From NCBI GenBank assembly GCA_030783905.1, contig JAQAHH010000003.1:124001-188000 (forward strand): a stretch of 64,000 bases of DNA, in the 5' to 3' direction. The position numbers and the translations under genes are program-made. This DNA comes from Bisgaard Taxon 45. GTDB lineage: Bacteria > Pseudomonadota > Gammaproteobacteria > Enterobacterales > Pasteurellaceae. The notes under the pieces were generated by a model, which was given only the letters and a program-made list of their open reading frames with translations, did no database searches and was not told the origin of the DNA. Positions 29,807-39,701 of this stretch are shown one piece after another (positions within the stretch are counted from its first letter, which is position 1; each line of letters begins with the position of its first letter).

Positions 29807-30583
29807 CTACGTATCTAATTTGCCTTGCCATAAAGCATTGCCTAACGCAATCAAAGGAATATCCGTTTGTAACACCGTCCAATCCGACTGAAGTGGCACT
29901 ATTGACTGACCTTCTCGATAAACAACAACAGCGTCAATTTCAGTAGAATAGTGTTGGCAGAATTGTGTATAAACTTGCTTCAGGTCTGGTATAGGGCGCT
30001 GCAAATGTAGTACCTGATGACCTTTTTCTTGAATGGCAATACAACCTTGTTCATCTTGGTACAGAAATAAGGTCTTTGAATACTCTGCTTTTGCTAACAG
30101 AAATTGAAATCCCCGTAATAAGGCATAAAGCGCGCTATCTAACACGCGAACATTCAAGTCCATTAAAGGTGCTAGAACCTGTTTTGCAATATTACGCTGC
30201 AACGCTAATACCGTGAGTTTACATCCTTGTTGTAGTTGTTCTGTGTAATAATCAAACCACAACTCAGATAAAGGAATTGGTAATTCTTGTGTCAACAACA
30301 AACGCGCTTGGCAATCCAATTCCTTATCCGAAAGAGAATGAGGTAATAAAATCGCTTTACTCCAAATATGATGAGGAGAGATCGCGCTAACAAAGTAATA
30401 GTTACGCCGATGAAGTTTATGTGTGTTCAATGTCACCTTCATGAGTTGATCGAGTGTAGAAAGCTGATGGAGAGGACAAAATAATACGTGGGGTTGGTGC
30501 ATTTTATCTAACCAAACCAACTCGAGATTATCGTTTTTTTGCCAGATACCAATTTGAATCAAACCAGATGAAAACTTAATCAT
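29807..30583 (-). CDS. comA: Competence protein ComA (PilM-like)
   Basis: The first gene of the com operon encodes a 258-residue soluble protein with an actin-like PilM character. It includes IKFSSGLIQIGIWQ, SKAILLPHSLSDKELDCQAR, QELPIPLSELWFDYYTEQ and VRVLDSALYALLRGFQFLL. PilM recruits PilN at the inner face of the membrane. It is divergent from ponA across 134 bases, exactly the arrangement remembered for H. influenzae. A CRP-S half-site lies upstream (30670-30691). Confidence 0.9.
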   Translation of the reverse strand: MIKFSSGLIQIGIWQKNDNLELVWLDKMHQPHVLFCPLHQLSTLDQLMKVTLNTHKLHRRNYYFVSAISPHHIWSKAILLPHSLSDKELDCQARLLLTQELPIPLSELWFDYYTEQLQQGCKLTVLALQRNIAKQVLAPLMDLNVRVLDSALYALLRGFQFLLAKAEYSKTLFLYQDEQGCIAIQEKGHQVLHLQRPIPDLKQVYTQFCQHYSTEIDAVVVYREGQSIVPLQSDWTVLQTDIPLIALGNALWQGKLDT

Positions 30584-30669
30584 TTTGCTGTACTACTTTA
30601 CTGAGTATTTACATTTTTACTGCACTTTTAGCTTTGGATTTAGCTTTGTTATCTTTATACTGTGTACAA

Positions 30670-30691
30670 TTTTTCGAGTTTTTAATAAACA
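30670..30691 (-). promoter_or_regulatory. Candidate CRP-S (competence) site upstream of comA
   Basis: On the plus strand the first half reads TTTTTCGA, identical to that of the better site near comE1 (55997-56018) and close to the CRP-S half TTTTGCGA. The second half (AATAAACA) matches poorly. A minus-strand GATAAC at 30653-30648 would sit at a class II distance toward comA. Only one half-site is convincing. Confidence 0.3.
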
Positions 30692-30717
30692 AACATTAAA
30701 CTAAAGAGAATTTCCCG

Positions 30718-33279
30718 ATGCGGATCGCAAAACTAATACTCAGCTCCCTGCTCACGCTTATCGTACTCGGCTGTCTCGCGCTAGGTGCGATCTATGTTTA
30801 TTTAAAGGCTGACTTACCAGATGTCGAAAGCCTAAAGACAGTGGAATTACAACAGCCAATGCAAATTTATACTGCAGATGGCAAATTGATTGGTGAAGTC
30901 GGTGAACAGCGTCGTATTCCTGTACCGCTAGACAAAATACCAAAACAGTTGATAAATGCGGTGTTAGCGACCGAAGATAACCGTTTTTATGAACATCATG
31001 GTTTAGATCCCATTGGGATCGCACGTGCGATCACCGTTGCGGTAACCAAAAAGGGCGCTTCACAAGGTGCCAGTACCATTACACAACAACTTGCCCGAAA
31101 CTTTTTCTTAACCCCGGAAAAATCCCTCGAACGTAAAGCGAAGGAAGCCGTTTTAGCCATTGATATTGAAAATACATTAACGAAAAACGAGATTTTAGAA
31201 CTCTACCTCAACAAAATTTATTTAGGTTACCGCTCTTATGGTGTTGCGGCGGCCGCCAAAACCTATTTTGGTAAAGAACTCGACCAACTTAGCTTGTCAG
31301 AAATCGCCATTATTGCCGGTTTACCTAAAGCCCCTTCCACAATGAACCCGATTTATTCATTAAAACGGGCGCAAGAGCGTCGCAATATTGTGTTAGGGCG
31401 AATGTTAACCACTCAATACATTACGCAAGAAGAATATGACGCGGCAATCAAAGAGCCTATCGTAGCGCGCTATCATGGTGCACAAATTGATTTTCGTGCG
31501 GACTATGTCACTGAAATGGCACGTCAAGAAATGGTCAAACGTTTTGGTGAAGAAAAAGCCTATACAAGCGGTTTTAAAGTTTACACAACCGTACTTTCTC
31601 ACGATCAGGCAGAAGCACAAAAAGCCTTACGCAATAACTTACTTGATTACGATATGCGTCATGGTTATCGTGGTGGTGCACCATTGTGGCAAAAAGACGA
31701 GGCCGCTTGGGAAGAGGATCGGATCATTGGATTCTTAAAAAAACTTCCCCATTCTGAACCGCTCTTACCTGCTGCAGTACTCAGTGTCAATAAAACGGGG
31801 CTGGAACTCCTGTTAGCATCTGGTGAGCGTATGGCATTATCAAACAATGCAATGCGCTGGGCAGGTAAAAAAACACCTAAAGTAGGTGAGCAAATTTGGA
31901 TTCGCCAAAAACAAAAAGGCGAATGGATTCTCGCACAAGTGCCCGAAGTCAATTCAGCGCTCGTCTCATTAAATAGTGACAACGGGGCAATTGAAGCCCT
32001 AGTCGGTGGATTTAGTTTTGAACAAAGCAAGTTTAACCGTGCTACCCAATCCTTAGTCCAAGTCGGTTCTTCAATTAAACCGTTTATTTATGCGGCCGCA
32101 TTAGAAAAAGGCTTAACCCTTTCCAGTGTGTTACAAGACTCACCACTGGTAATACAAAAAGCAGGGCAGAAACCTTGGCAACCGAAGAATTCGCCAAATC
32201 GCTTTGATGGACCGATGCGACTACGTGTTGGGTTGGGATTATCAAAAAACATGATTGCCATTCGTGCGATGCAAATGGCTGGAATTGATTTTACCGCAGA
32301 GTTTTTACAACGTTTTGGCTTTAAACGTGATCAATACTTAGCCAGTGAAGCCCTCGCTTTAGGTGCGGCTTCTTTTACCCCGCTTGAAATGGCGAGAGGT
32401 TATGCGGTTTTTGATAACGGTGGATTCCTCGTCGAACCTTTTATTATTAACCGTATTTTAGATAATACTGGCAAAGAGATTTTCTTAGCCAATCCGAAAA
32501 TTGCTTGCATTGACTGTCACGATATCCCTGTGATCTATGGTGAAACAGAGAAACTAGATGCGTTCAAAAATTACGACTTAAGCTTGACAGAAAATTTTGA
32601 TGCCAATATCAGCGGGGAAGAAGACAATGATGTAGGCGATCTCATTCCTGACTTACCTGAACTCCAACCAACTACCCAAACACAGTTGGATGAAAATAAT
32701 CTTAGCTTTATGGCGGCAGCAAAAACAGACAATGCAGAAACACACTATGCCCCTCGTGTGATTAGCGGTGAGCTAGCCTTTTTAGTGCGTAGTGCATTAA
32801 CATCCGCAATCTATGGTGAGGCAGGTAAAAGCTGGGTGGGAACAAGCTGGCGCTTATCGAAAGCCTTTAAACGCCAGGATATTGGTGGCAAGACCGGTAC
32901 CACCAACAATTCTAAGGTAGCTTGGTATGCTGGTTTCGGGGCACATTTAACGACAGCTGTGTATGTCGGCTTTGACGATAACAAACGTAACTTGGGTCGA
33001 GGTGAAGCGGGGGCAAAAACCGCGTTACCCGCATGGCAAGCCTATATGCAAGTGAGCTTAGAAAATATCCCTGAACGTAAACTGGCTCCACCACCGAATA
33101 TTATTGAAAAACGGATTGATATGGGTTCGGGACTACTCACGCATTCTGGTGGTCGTATAGAATATTTCATCAACGGTACTGAACCTAAACGAAGTTATGT
33201 AGAAGAACAAGGCTATTACCTCCCTTCAGACGACAGCGATGAAAATACCCCTGTCCAAGAACGAGAAGAACTGTTCTAA
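30718..33279 (+). CDS. ponA: Penicillin-binding protein 1A
   Basis: A class A PBP that both polymerises and cross-links peptidoglycan at the inner membrane. The 853-residue protein has an N-terminal anchor (LILSSLLTLIVLGCLALGAI) and a glycosyltransferase domain (ATEDNRFYEHHGLDPIGIAR, GASTITQQLARN). A linker follows, then the transpeptidase domain with SSIKPF (SxxK), LSKNM (SxN) and GGKTGTTNN (KTG). An acidic segment around residues 620-680 precedes the last motif. Divergent from comA, as in H. influenzae. Confidence 0.97.
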   Translation: MRIAKLILSSLLTLIVLGCLALGAIYVYLKADLPDVESLKTVELQQPMQIYTADGKLIGEVGEQRRIPVPLDKIPKQLINAVLATEDNRFYEHHGLDPIGIARAITVAVTKKGASQGASTITQQLARNFFLTPEKSLERKAKEAVLAIDIENTLTKNEILELYLNKIYLGYRSYGVAAAAKTYFGKELDQLSLSEIAIIAGLPKAPSTMNPIYSLKRAQERRNIVLGRMLTTQYITQEEYDAAIKEPIVARYHGAQIDFRADYVTEMARQEMVKRFGEEKAYTSGFKVYTTVLSHDQAEAQKALRNNLLDYDMRHGYRGGAPLWQKDEAAWEEDRIIGFLKKLPHSEPLLPAAVLSVNKTGLELLLASGERMALSNNAMRWAGKKTPKVGEQIWIRQKQKGEWILAQVPEVNSALVSLNSDNGAIEALVGGFSFEQSKFNRATQSLVQVGSSIKPFIYAAALEKGLTLSSVLQDSPLVIQKAGQKPWQPKNSPNRFDGPMRLRVGLGLSKNMIAIRAMQMAGIDFTAEFLQRFGFKRDQYLASEALALGAASFTPLEMARGYAVFDNGGFLVEPFIINRILDNTGKEIFLANPKIACIDCHDIPVIYGETEKLDAFKNYDLSLTENFDANISGEEDNDVGDLIPDLPELQPTTQTQLDENNLSFMAAAKTDNAETHYAPRVISGELAFLVRSALTSAIYGEAGKSWVGTSWRLSKAFKRQDIGGKTGTTNNSKVAWYAGFGAHLTTAVYVGFDDNKRNLGRGEAGAKTALPAWQAYMQVSLENIPERKLAPPPNIIEKRIDMGSGLLTHSGGRIEYFINGTEPKRSYVEEQGYYLPSDDSDENTPVQEREELF

Positions 33280-33295
33280 AACAAATCATACTGAC

Positions 33296-33320
33296 GACGC
33301 TATTCATGTTGAATAGCGTC
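33296..33320. terminator. Convergent hairpin between ponA and pdxR
   Basis: GACGCTATTCA (33296-33306) pairs perfectly with TGAATAGCGTC (33310-33320), an 11-bp stem with a 3-base loop. It spans the pdxR stop codon (33300-33302), so part of the hairpin encodes the last residues of PdxR. There is only a short T-tail on the plus strand. Confidence 0.55.
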
Positions 33321-34724
33321 ATTTTCAAACCAAGCATTCAGTAAGCAAGCCATCCCCTCCTCTAATTGTGTTTCGCTTAAATCACCAAAGCCTAAAGAAA
33401 AGAGTTTGCGTTCTTCACAATCCACAGGATACACCTTGACGCCATTTTCATCAGCCAGTCGAGTTAATGTTGTGAGACTTCTTGATTCAGCAATCAGTTC
33501 AATCAATAAATAAAACCCGGAATGCTCGCCGTAGTAGCTAATCTTGTTGCGATAAGGCAATAATAAAGTACACAGCCGTTCCATTTTACGCCGATAAATT
33601 TTACGCATACGATTAATATGTTTTTCAAATTCACCTTGTTGCATAAAATAAGCTAAGCGCTGTTGCTCGAAACGTGAAACAGAGCACTTCATAAAACCAC
33701 AATATTGTTGATAAGGCGGTAATAACGGTTTGGGCAGCACCATAAAAGATAAACGCAAAGATGGCATTAAGAGCTTCGAAAAGGATCCCAAATAAATCAC
33801 GCTATCATGTTTATCTAAGCTCTGTAACGCTGGAATAGGTTTACCTTTATAGCGAAATTCGCTGTCATAATCGTCCTCAATAATATAACGATGTGGTTTT
33901 TCCTTTGCCCACGCTAAAAGCTGCTGACGTTGTGTAATCGAAAGTACATGACCAAAAGGGTATAAATGTGAAGGAGTGACACAGGCAATATTAATCAAGC
34001 TTTCTTGCAAAAAATCCAAATCTAATTGCTGGCTATCTTGCTTCAACGGCAATTTGATAACCGTCTTATGATACCGCTTTAATAACGTTTCCAAAGTGGG
34101 ATAACCATATCGCTCCATGCCATAATGCACGGTTTGATCTTGGTAAAGATAATCAAATAATAAAATCAGCTGCTGAACCGCACTTTCCAACCCCGCACAA
34201 ATCACGATTTGTTCGATCTCACATTTCACCCCCCGAGAAGAAAACAAATAATCACAAATTTCATGTCGTAATTGACGCTCTCCCTGATTCTCTCCCAAGC
34301 TTAATAAGGTTTGCTGGCGATGTTGAAACAATGTTTTTCCTGCTTTACGCCAACGAGAAAGAGGAAAATTGTGAGTATCAATAGAGTGAGGATTAAAATC
34401 AAAGTGAATCGGTGTTGTCTTGGGAGGTAAAGGACGTGTTTTTTTCGCTTTCTGGCCGGAAAAAAAGAAAGCTGGCTGAAAACACACAAAAAAACCTTGC
34501 CGCGGTTTCGATTCAATATAGCCTTCCGCCAATAGCTGTGCATAGGCAGCTTCAACCGTATTTTGGCTAATTTGTAAATATTCGCACAGATTTCGCTTAG
34601 ACGGTAATTTCTCACCACAAACCAATTCTTGAGCATAAATTAACGCTCGGATTTGTTGATAAAGTTGTAAATACAAGGGTACTTTCAAACTCTTATCTAA
34701 TTGATAATTCATTTTCTTCATCAT
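33300..34724 (-). CDS. pdxR: MocR-family regulator of pyridoxal phosphate synthesis
   Basis: A 474-residue GntR/MocR fusion. The N-terminal winged helix has VPLYLQLYQQIRALIYA and LPSKRNLCEYLQISQNTVEA; a long aminotransferase-like domain follows with CAGLESAVQQLILLFDYL, VTPSHLYPFGHVLS, YIIEDDYDSEFRY and the PLP-lysine region YLGSFSKLLMPSLRLSFM. Such proteins sense PLP and control pdxST. It is divergent from pdxS across 107 bases, the classic arrangement. MMKKMN offers three possible starts. Confidence 0.92.
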   Translation of the reverse strand: MMKKMNYQLDKSLKVPLYLQLYQQIRALIYAQELVCGEKLPSKRNLCEYLQISQNTVEAAYAQLLAEGYIESKPRQGFFVCFQPAFFFSGQKAKKTRPLPPKTTPIHFDFNPHSIDTHNFPLSRWRKAGKTLFQHRQQTLLSLGENQGERQLRHEICDYLFSSRGVKCEIEQIVICAGLESAVQQLILLFDYLYQDQTVHYGMERYGYPTLETLLKRYHKTVIKLPLKQDSQQLDLDFLQESLINIACVTPSHLYPFGHVLSITQRQQLLAWAKEKPHRYIIEDDYDSEFRYKGKPIPALQSLDKHDSVIYLGSFSKLLMPSLRLSFMVLPKPLLPPYQQYCGFMKCSVSRFEQQRLAYFMQQGEFEKHINRMRKIYRRKMERLCTLLLPYRNKISYYGEHSGFYLLIELIAESRSLTTLTRLADENGVKVYPVDCEERKLFSLGFGDLSETQLEEGMACLLNAWFENDAIQHE

Positions 34725-34831
34725 CTGACCCCATTAAATTTATTCATTTTGACACTTTTAATCATACCTGAATCAGCGCCAAAATAGCACCCTCTCAAAC
34801 ACAATAAACTAGTTATAAAAGGAGACAACAC

Positions 34832-35719
34832 ATGAACACTATTTTAGGTTCGGATACCGTTAAAAGAGGCATGGCACAAATGCAAAAAGGCGGGGTGATT
34901 ATGGATGTGGTTAACGCGGAACAAGCCCGTATTGCCGAAGCAGCAGGTGCCGTGGCGGTCATGGCTCTTGAACGTGTACCATCCGATATCCGTGCAGCAG
35001 GGGGCGTGGCACGTATGGCGAACCCTAAAATTATCAAAGAAGTGATGAATGCGGTTTCGATTCCTGTGATGGCAAAAGCTCGAATTGGGCATATCACCGA
35101 AGCCCGTGTGTTAGAAGCCATGGGCGTGGATTACATTGATGAAAGTGAAGTACTGACCCCTGCTGATGATGAGTTTCATTTATTAAAAAGTGAATTTACC
35201 GTGCCATTTGTATGTGGTTGCCGTGATCTAGGCGAAGCATTACGTCGTATTGGTGAAGGCGCATCTATGCTGCGTACCAAAGGTGAACCTGGCACAGGGA
35301 ATATTGTAGAAGCAGTACGCCATATGCGGAAAGTGAATGCCCAACTTCGCAAAGTCGTCACAATGAACCATGATGAATTGATGACGGAAGCGAAAAATCT
35401 CGGCGCCCCTTTTGAATTACTGTTACAAATCAAAGCATTAGGTAAATTACCCGTGGTGAATTTCGCTGCAGGTGGCGTCGCCACTCCCGCTGATGCGGCA
35501 TTAATGATGGCATTAGGGGCAGATGGTGTCTTTGTCGGGTCTGGGATCTTTAAATCGGAGAATCCAGAAAAATTTGCTCAAGCGATTGTGCAAGCCACCA
35601 CCCATTATCAGGATTACGATCTGATCGCGCGTCTGTCAGAAGAATTGGGGGATCCAATGAAAGGGATTGAAATTTCACATCTACAACAACATGAAAGAAT
35701 GCAAGAGCGTGGTTGGTAA
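34832..35719 (+). CDS. pdxS: Pyridoxal 5'-phosphate synthase lyase subunit
   Basis: PdxS makes PLP directly from ribose 5-phosphate, glyceraldehyde 3-phosphate and ammonia, the route independent of deoxyxylulose phosphate. The 295-residue barrel is highly conserved: [83 protein letters not shown]. The ATG follows AAAGGAGA. It overlaps no gene and ends one base before pdxT. Confidence 0.98.
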   Translation: MNTILGSDTVKRGMAQMQKGGVIMDVVNAEQARIAEAAGAVAVMALERVPSDIRAAGGVARMANPKIIKEVMNAVSIPVMAKARIGHITEARVLEAMGVDYIDESEVLTPADDEFHLLKSEFTVPFVCGCRDLGEALRRIGEGASMLRTKGEPGTGNIVEAVRHMRKVNAQLRKVVTMNHDELMTEAKNLGAPFELLLQIKALGKLPVVNFAAGGVATPADAALMMALGADGVFVGSGIFKSENPEKFAQAIVQATTHYQDYDLIARLSEELGDPMKGIEISHLQQHERMQERGW

Positions 35720-35720
35720 G

Positions 35721-36302
35721 ATGAAAGACTATTCGCATTTGCATATTGGCGTGTTAGCTCTGCAAGGCGCAGTGAGCGAACATTTACAGCAAATCGAGCA
35801 ACTGGGCGCTAACGCCACAGCGATCAAAACGACCACAGAATTGACCGCACTTGATGGCTTGGTGCTACCCGGCGGTGAAAGCACGACAATCGGCAAACTC
35901 ATGCGCCAATATGGCTTTATTGAGGCGATTCAAGATTTTGCCAAACAAGGCAAAGGCATTTTTGGCACCTGTGCAGGCATGATTTTGTTAGCCAAACAGT
36001 TAGACAATGATCCTACTGTGCATTTAGGCTTAATGGATATTTGTGTACAACGCAACGCCTTTGGACGACAAGTGGACAGCTTTCAAACCGCACTTGAGGT
36101 GGCAGGATTTGATTCACCGTTTCCCGCAGTCTTTATTCGTGCCCCTTCTATTCAACACGCCAATCATCCGCAAGTTCAACCCTTAGCGAGCTTAAATGGT
36201 CATATCGTGTTAGCCAAACAACACAATTTATTGGCGTGCGCCTTTCACCCCGAATTAACTCCCGACCTCCGTATTATGCAACTCTTCTTAGAGATGTGTT
36301 AA
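35721..36302 (+). CDS. pdxT: Pyridoxal 5'-phosphate synthase glutaminase subunit
   Basis: PdxT releases ammonia from glutamine for PdxS. From ATG 35721 the protein is 193 residues, the usual size. Motifs: IGVLALQGAVSEHLQQI, LPGGESTTIGKLM, GTCAGMILLAK (nucleophile Cys) and AFHPELTPD (His-Glu). The longer frame from 35667 overlaps pdxS by 53 bases and would add 18 unrelated residues. Two uptake signals (35844-35852, 36087-36095) lie inside the gene. Confidence 0.96.
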   Translation: MKDYSHLHIGVLALQGAVSEHLQQIEQLGANATAIKTTTELTALDGLVLPGGESTTIGKLMRQYGFIEAIQDFAKQGKGIFGTCAGMILLAKQLDNDPTVHLGLMDICVQRNAFGRQVDSFQTALEVAGFDSPFPAVFIRAPSIQHANHPQVQPLASLNGHIVLAKQHNLLACAFHPELTPDLRIMQLFLEMC

Positions 36303-36310
36303 ACGGATTG

Positions 36311-36343
36311 AGGATGTGACCACCACACATCCTCTTTTTTTTA
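36311..36343 (+). terminator. Rho-independent terminator after pdxT
   Basis: GAGGATGTG (36311-36319) pairs perfectly with CACATCCTC (36327-36335) around a 7-base loop and is followed by eight T's. Confidence 0.9.
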
Positions 36344-36465
36344 AACCCTGTGCAAAATCACCCGCACGTTTTGCACAACTAGCGCAAGTTTTGTATCTTT
36401 AATAGCGCTTCATAAAAAAAGCTTTATAATACCGATTTAATTATTTGTATTTGAAAGGCGCGATT

Positions 36466-37311
36466 ATGCTGAGTTATCGTCACAGTTTCCACGCAGGCAA
36501 CCATGCCGATGTATTGAAACACCTTGTTTTAATGCTGATTATCGAAAATCTGCAACAAAAAGAAAAAGGCTTTTATTATTTGGATACCCATTCAGGTGTT
36601 GGGCACTACCGTTTATTTAGCGAAGAAGCCGAAAAAACAGCAGAATTTGAAGAAGGCATTGCTCGCCTTTGGCAACGCGATGACTTACCCGAAGAAGTCG
36701 CACGTTATATTAAATTAATTAAACAAGTCAATTCTGGCGGAAAAGCGCTCCGTTATTACGCAGGTTCACCACTCATTGCCGCGACAATGTTACGTCCGCA
36801 AGATCGTGCCTTATTCACCGAATTGCACCCAAGTGATTTTCCACTCTTACGCAATAATTTTAAAGCATTTGACAATGTCACGACGAAACGTGATAACGGT
36901 TTTCAACAGCTCAAAGCCACCTTGCCACCAAAAGAACGACGTGGATTGGTGCTCATTGATCCCCCTTATGAATTAAAAGAAGATTATGATTTGGTGGTCA
37001 ATGCGATTGAGGAAGGCTATAAACGTTTTGCTACTGGTATCTATGCTATTTGGTATCCTGTGGTGTTACGCCAACAAACCAAACGTATCATCAAAGGATT
37101 GGAAAATACGGGAATCCGTAAAATCTTACAAATTGAATTGGCTGTACGTCCCGATAGCGACCAACGCGGGATGACTGCAAGTGGAATGATCGTCATCAAT
37201 CCACCTTGGACACTCGAACAACAAATGAAAAAAATCCTGCCTTATTTGACTGAAACACTGGTTCCAGAAGGCATTGGCAGTTGGTCGGTCAAATGGATTA
37301 CACCAGAATAG
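36466..37311 (+). CDS. rlmJ: 23S rRNA (adenine2030-N6)-methyltransferase
   Basis: RlmJ methylates A2030 of 23S rRNA. The 281-residue protein starts MLSYRHSFHAGNHADVLKH, the family signature, followed by FYYLDTHSGVGHYRL (SAM-binding), GSPLIAATMLRPQDR and the catalytic VLIDPPYELKEDYD (DPPY). ATG 36466 follows GAAAGG; seven codons upstream are excluded. A TATAAT at 36425-36430 may be the -10, though no good -35 is seen. In H. influenzae the orthologue was once called comJ. Confidence 0.95.
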   Translation: MLSYRHSFHAGNHADVLKHLVLMLIIENLQQKEKGFYYLDTHSGVGHYRLFSEEAEKTAEFEEGIARLWQRDDLPEEVARYIKLIKQVNSGGKALRYYAGSPLIAATMLRPQDRALFTELHPSDFPLLRNNFKAFDNVTTKRDNGFQQLKATLPPKERRGLVLIDPPYELKEDYDLVVNAIEEGYKRFATGIYAIWYPVVLRQQTKRIIKGLENTGIRKILQIELAVRPDSDQRGMTASGMIVINPPWTLEQQMKKILPYLTETLVPEGIGSWSVKWITPE

Positions 37312-37423
37312 AAAGCATCACCGATAGAATTGATTTACTATGCCACTTTGCCTCTGTTGTCTTTAGTCAGCAAAATGGTATACATCTTTATCGTCATAAC
37401 TTTAATTGAGAAGGAATTACACG

Positions 37424-38779
37424 ATGACCAGACATTATGATTACATTGCAATTGGTGGCGGAAGTGGCGGTATTGCCTCCATCAACCGTGCCGCAAGCTA
37501 TGGCAAAAAATGTGCCATTATTGAAGCCAAACATTTAGGGGGGACTTGTGTGAATGTTGGCTGCGTACCGAAAAAAGTGATGTGGCACGGAGCACAAATT
37601 GCGGAAGCTATTCAGCTTTATGCACCCGATTATGGTTTCGATCTTCAAGTGAATAACTTTGACTTCGCAAAACTGGTAGAAAGCCGTCAAGCCTATATCA
37701 GCCGTATTCATACTTCTTATCACAATGTGCTCGCAAAAAATAATGTCGATGTCATTCAAGGGTTCGCTAAATTTGTCAACGCCAACACCGTTGAAGTGAA
37801 TGGGGAACAGATCACCGCCGATCATATTCTGATTGCCACTGGTGGTCGTCCAAGCCGTCCGGCCATTCCTGGGGCAGAATATGGGATTGATTCAGATGGT
37901 GTGTTTGCGTTAAATGCCCTACCCAAACGAGTTGCGGTAGTCGGTGCGGGTTATATTGCGGTTGAGCTGGCTGGTGTGATGAATAGCTTTGGTGTTGAAA
38001 CGCACTTATTTGTCCGTCAACACGCCCCATTGCGTAATTTTGATCCATTAATTGTGGAAACCTTATTAGACGTCATCCAACAAGATGGTATTCAATTACA
38101 TACTCAGGCCATTCCACAAGAAGTGGTTAAAAATGCAGAGGGTTCACTCACCATTAAGCTAGAAGATGGACGTAGCCAAGAAGTTGACTGCTTAATTTGG
38201 GCCATCGGTCGTCATCCTGCGACTGACACAATTAATTTAGAGGCGGCAGGCGTAGAAACCAATGCTCGTGGTTTTGTTAAAGTGGATAAATACCAAAACA
38301 CCAATGTGAAAGGGATTTATGCCGTTGGTGACATTATTGAAGGTGGAATCGAACTCACGCCCGTTGCGGTTGCGGCAGGACGCCGTTTATCTGAGCGTTT
38401 ATTTAACAACAAACCAAACGAACATTTAGATTACAACCTGGTACCAACGGTGGTATTCAGCCACCCACCCATTGGCACCATTGGTTTAACCGAACCTAAA
38501 GCCATCGAACAATACGGTGCAGACAATGTGAAAGTGTATAAATCCTCTTTCACCCCAATGTACAGTGCCGTCACGCAACATCGCCAGCCTTGCCGGATGA
38601 AATTGGTCTGTGTGGGTAAAGAAGAAAAAATTGTTGGTCTACACGGCATTGGTTTTGGTGTCGATGAAATGATCCAAGGTTTTGCCGTGGCAATCAAAAT
38701 GGGCGCAACCAAAGCAGATTTTGATAACACGGTGGCCATTCATCCAACCGGTTCTGAAGAATTTGTGACCATGCGTTAA
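37424..38779 (+). CDS. gorA: Glutathione reductase
   Basis: A 451-residue NADPH-dependent flavoenzyme that keeps glutathione reduced. It has the FAD-binding [17 protein letters not shown], the redox disulfide [13 protein letters not shown], the NADPH-binding [32 protein letters not shown], and the C-terminal [12 protein letters not shown] with catalytic His-Glu. ATG 37424 follows AAGGA; six upstream codons are not supported. A terminator follows at 38793. Confidence 0.96.
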   Translation: MTRHYDYIAIGGGSGGIASINRAASYGKKCAIIEAKHLGGTCVNVGCVPKKVMWHGAQIAEAIQLYAPDYGFDLQVNNFDFAKLVESRQAYISRIHTSYHNVLAKNNVDVIQGFAKFVNANTVEVNGEQITADHILIATGGRPSRPAIPGAEYGIDSDGVFALNALPKRVAVVGAGYIAVELAGVMNSFGVETHLFVRQHAPLRNFDPLIVETLLDVIQQDGIQLHTQAIPQEVVKNAEGSLTIKLEDGRSQEVDCLIWAIGRHPATDTINLEAAGVETNARGFVKVDKYQNTNVKGIYAVGDIIEGGIELTPVAVAAGRRLSERLFNNKPNEHLDYNLVPTVVFSHPPIGTIGLTEPKAIEQYGADNVKVYKSSFTPMYSAVTQHRQPCRMKLVCVGKEEKIVGLHGIGFGVDEMIQGFAVAIKMGATKADFDNTVAIHPTGSEEFVTMR

Positions 38780-38792
38780 GCATAACAAGGAA

Positions 38793-38820
38793 AAAGGCGG
38801 TCTTACCCCGCCTTTATTAT
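38793..38820. terminator. Terminator between gorA and tdk
   Basis: AAAGGCGG (38793-38800) pairs with CCGCCTTT (38808-38815) around a 7-base loop. A-rich sequence on the left and T-rich on the right mean it could serve both convergent genes. Confidence 0.78.
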
Positions 38821-38864
38821 TGCCAAACGTGTTGAAAACCAATCGCACTTCTTACCGTAACAAG

Positions 38865-39443
38865 TTAAAGTGCAATCTTCTCTTTGTAATGTAAACGGCA
38901 AACTGACAGATAACGGTCATTCCCGCCAATTTGAATTTGTGCGCCGTCTCGTACCACCTCACCTTGTTGATTTAAACGCAATACAAAGTTAGCTTTACGT
39001 CCACAATAACAAATGGTTTTCAGTTCTTCTAATTGATCAGCCCACGCTAAAAGATACTGACTGCCCTCAAATAATTCCGCTTGGAAATCCGTGCGTAAAC
39101 CATAACACAACACCGGAATATGTAATTTATCCACCACTTCGCTAAGTTGATAGACCTGCTGCTTGGTTAAAAATTGTGCTTCATCCACTAAAATACAATG
39201 CAAAGGTTGCTGTTGAAGATGCTGCTCAATTTCGCTGAAAAGATCACTTTCTTTATGAAAAAGTTGGGCATCTTGACTAATGCCAATACGCGACGTCACC
39301 TTACCTACCCCAAAACGATCATCAATCGCAGCGGTATACACTAACGTATTCATCTCACGTTCTTGGTAGTTATAGGAAGATTGTAATAAGGTCGTCGACT
39401 TCCCTGCATTCATGGTTGAATAGTAAAAATAAAGCTTTGCCAT
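38865..39443 (-). CDS. tdk: Thymidine kinase
   Basis: Tdk salvages thymidine to dTMP. The 192-residue type II enzyme has the P-loop [15 protein letters not shown], the Walker [30 protein letters not shown] and the zinc-site cysteines [11 protein letters not shown] with a second part near the C-terminus. Its start lies two bases after the end of the small membrane protein gene. Confidence 0.96.
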   Translation of the reverse strand: MAKLYFYYSTMNAGKSTTLLQSSYNYQEREMNTLVYTAAIDDRFGVGKVTSRIGISQDAQLFHKESDLFSEIEQHLQQQPLHCILVDEAQFLTKQQVYQLSEVVDKLHIPVLCYGLRTDFQAELFEGSQYLLAWADQLEELKTICYCGRKANFVLRLNQQGEVVRDGAQIQIGGNDRYLSVCRLHYKEKIAL

Positions 39444-39444
39444 C

Positions 39445-39681
39445 TTACTTTAATACCCATTTCCAAAAATAATAAAAAATTGCGCCAGTAAGGGGAGGTA
39501 AAGCCGCCAACATCAAAATCCCAAAAGTGGTTCCACCGCCTACCCAGGTTCCCGCTAGCGTTAAATAATCAATGAGTGCACCTGTTGGTAACATAAACAC
39601 CAATAACGCAATCAAGATTAGCATTAATACGCACCCCACGCCTGCGGCACGCATGGCCTGTATTTTTACTTGTTCATTCAT
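39445..39681 (-). CDS. Small two-helix membrane protein
   Basis: A 78-residue protein with two predicted transmembrane helices ([19 protein letters not shown] and [20 protein letters not shown]) joined by a glycine-rich loop (GTWVGGGTT). I do not recognise the family. It lies between tsaD (20 bases upstream) and tdk (1 base downstream) on the same strand, with AGGAACC before its ATG, so it is likely translated as part of the tsaD-tdk unit. Function unknown. Confidence 0.75.
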   Translation of the reverse strand: MNEQVKIQAMRAAGVGCVLMLILIALLVFMLPTGALIDYLTLAGTWVGGGTTFGILMLAALPPLTGAIFYYFWKWVLK

Positions 39682-39701
39682 GGTAGGTTCCTTTTTTAAA
39701 C

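Noticed and set aside
34749..34777. TTGACA at 34749-34754 as a pdxS promoter
   Set aside because: No -10 at suitable spacing on the plus strand.
36369..36390. CRP-S-like dyad TTTTGC...GCGCAAG upstream of rlmJ (comJ)
   Set aside because: The half-sites are one base too close together, the first half lacks the GA after TTTTGC, and I know of no CRP-S control of this gene.
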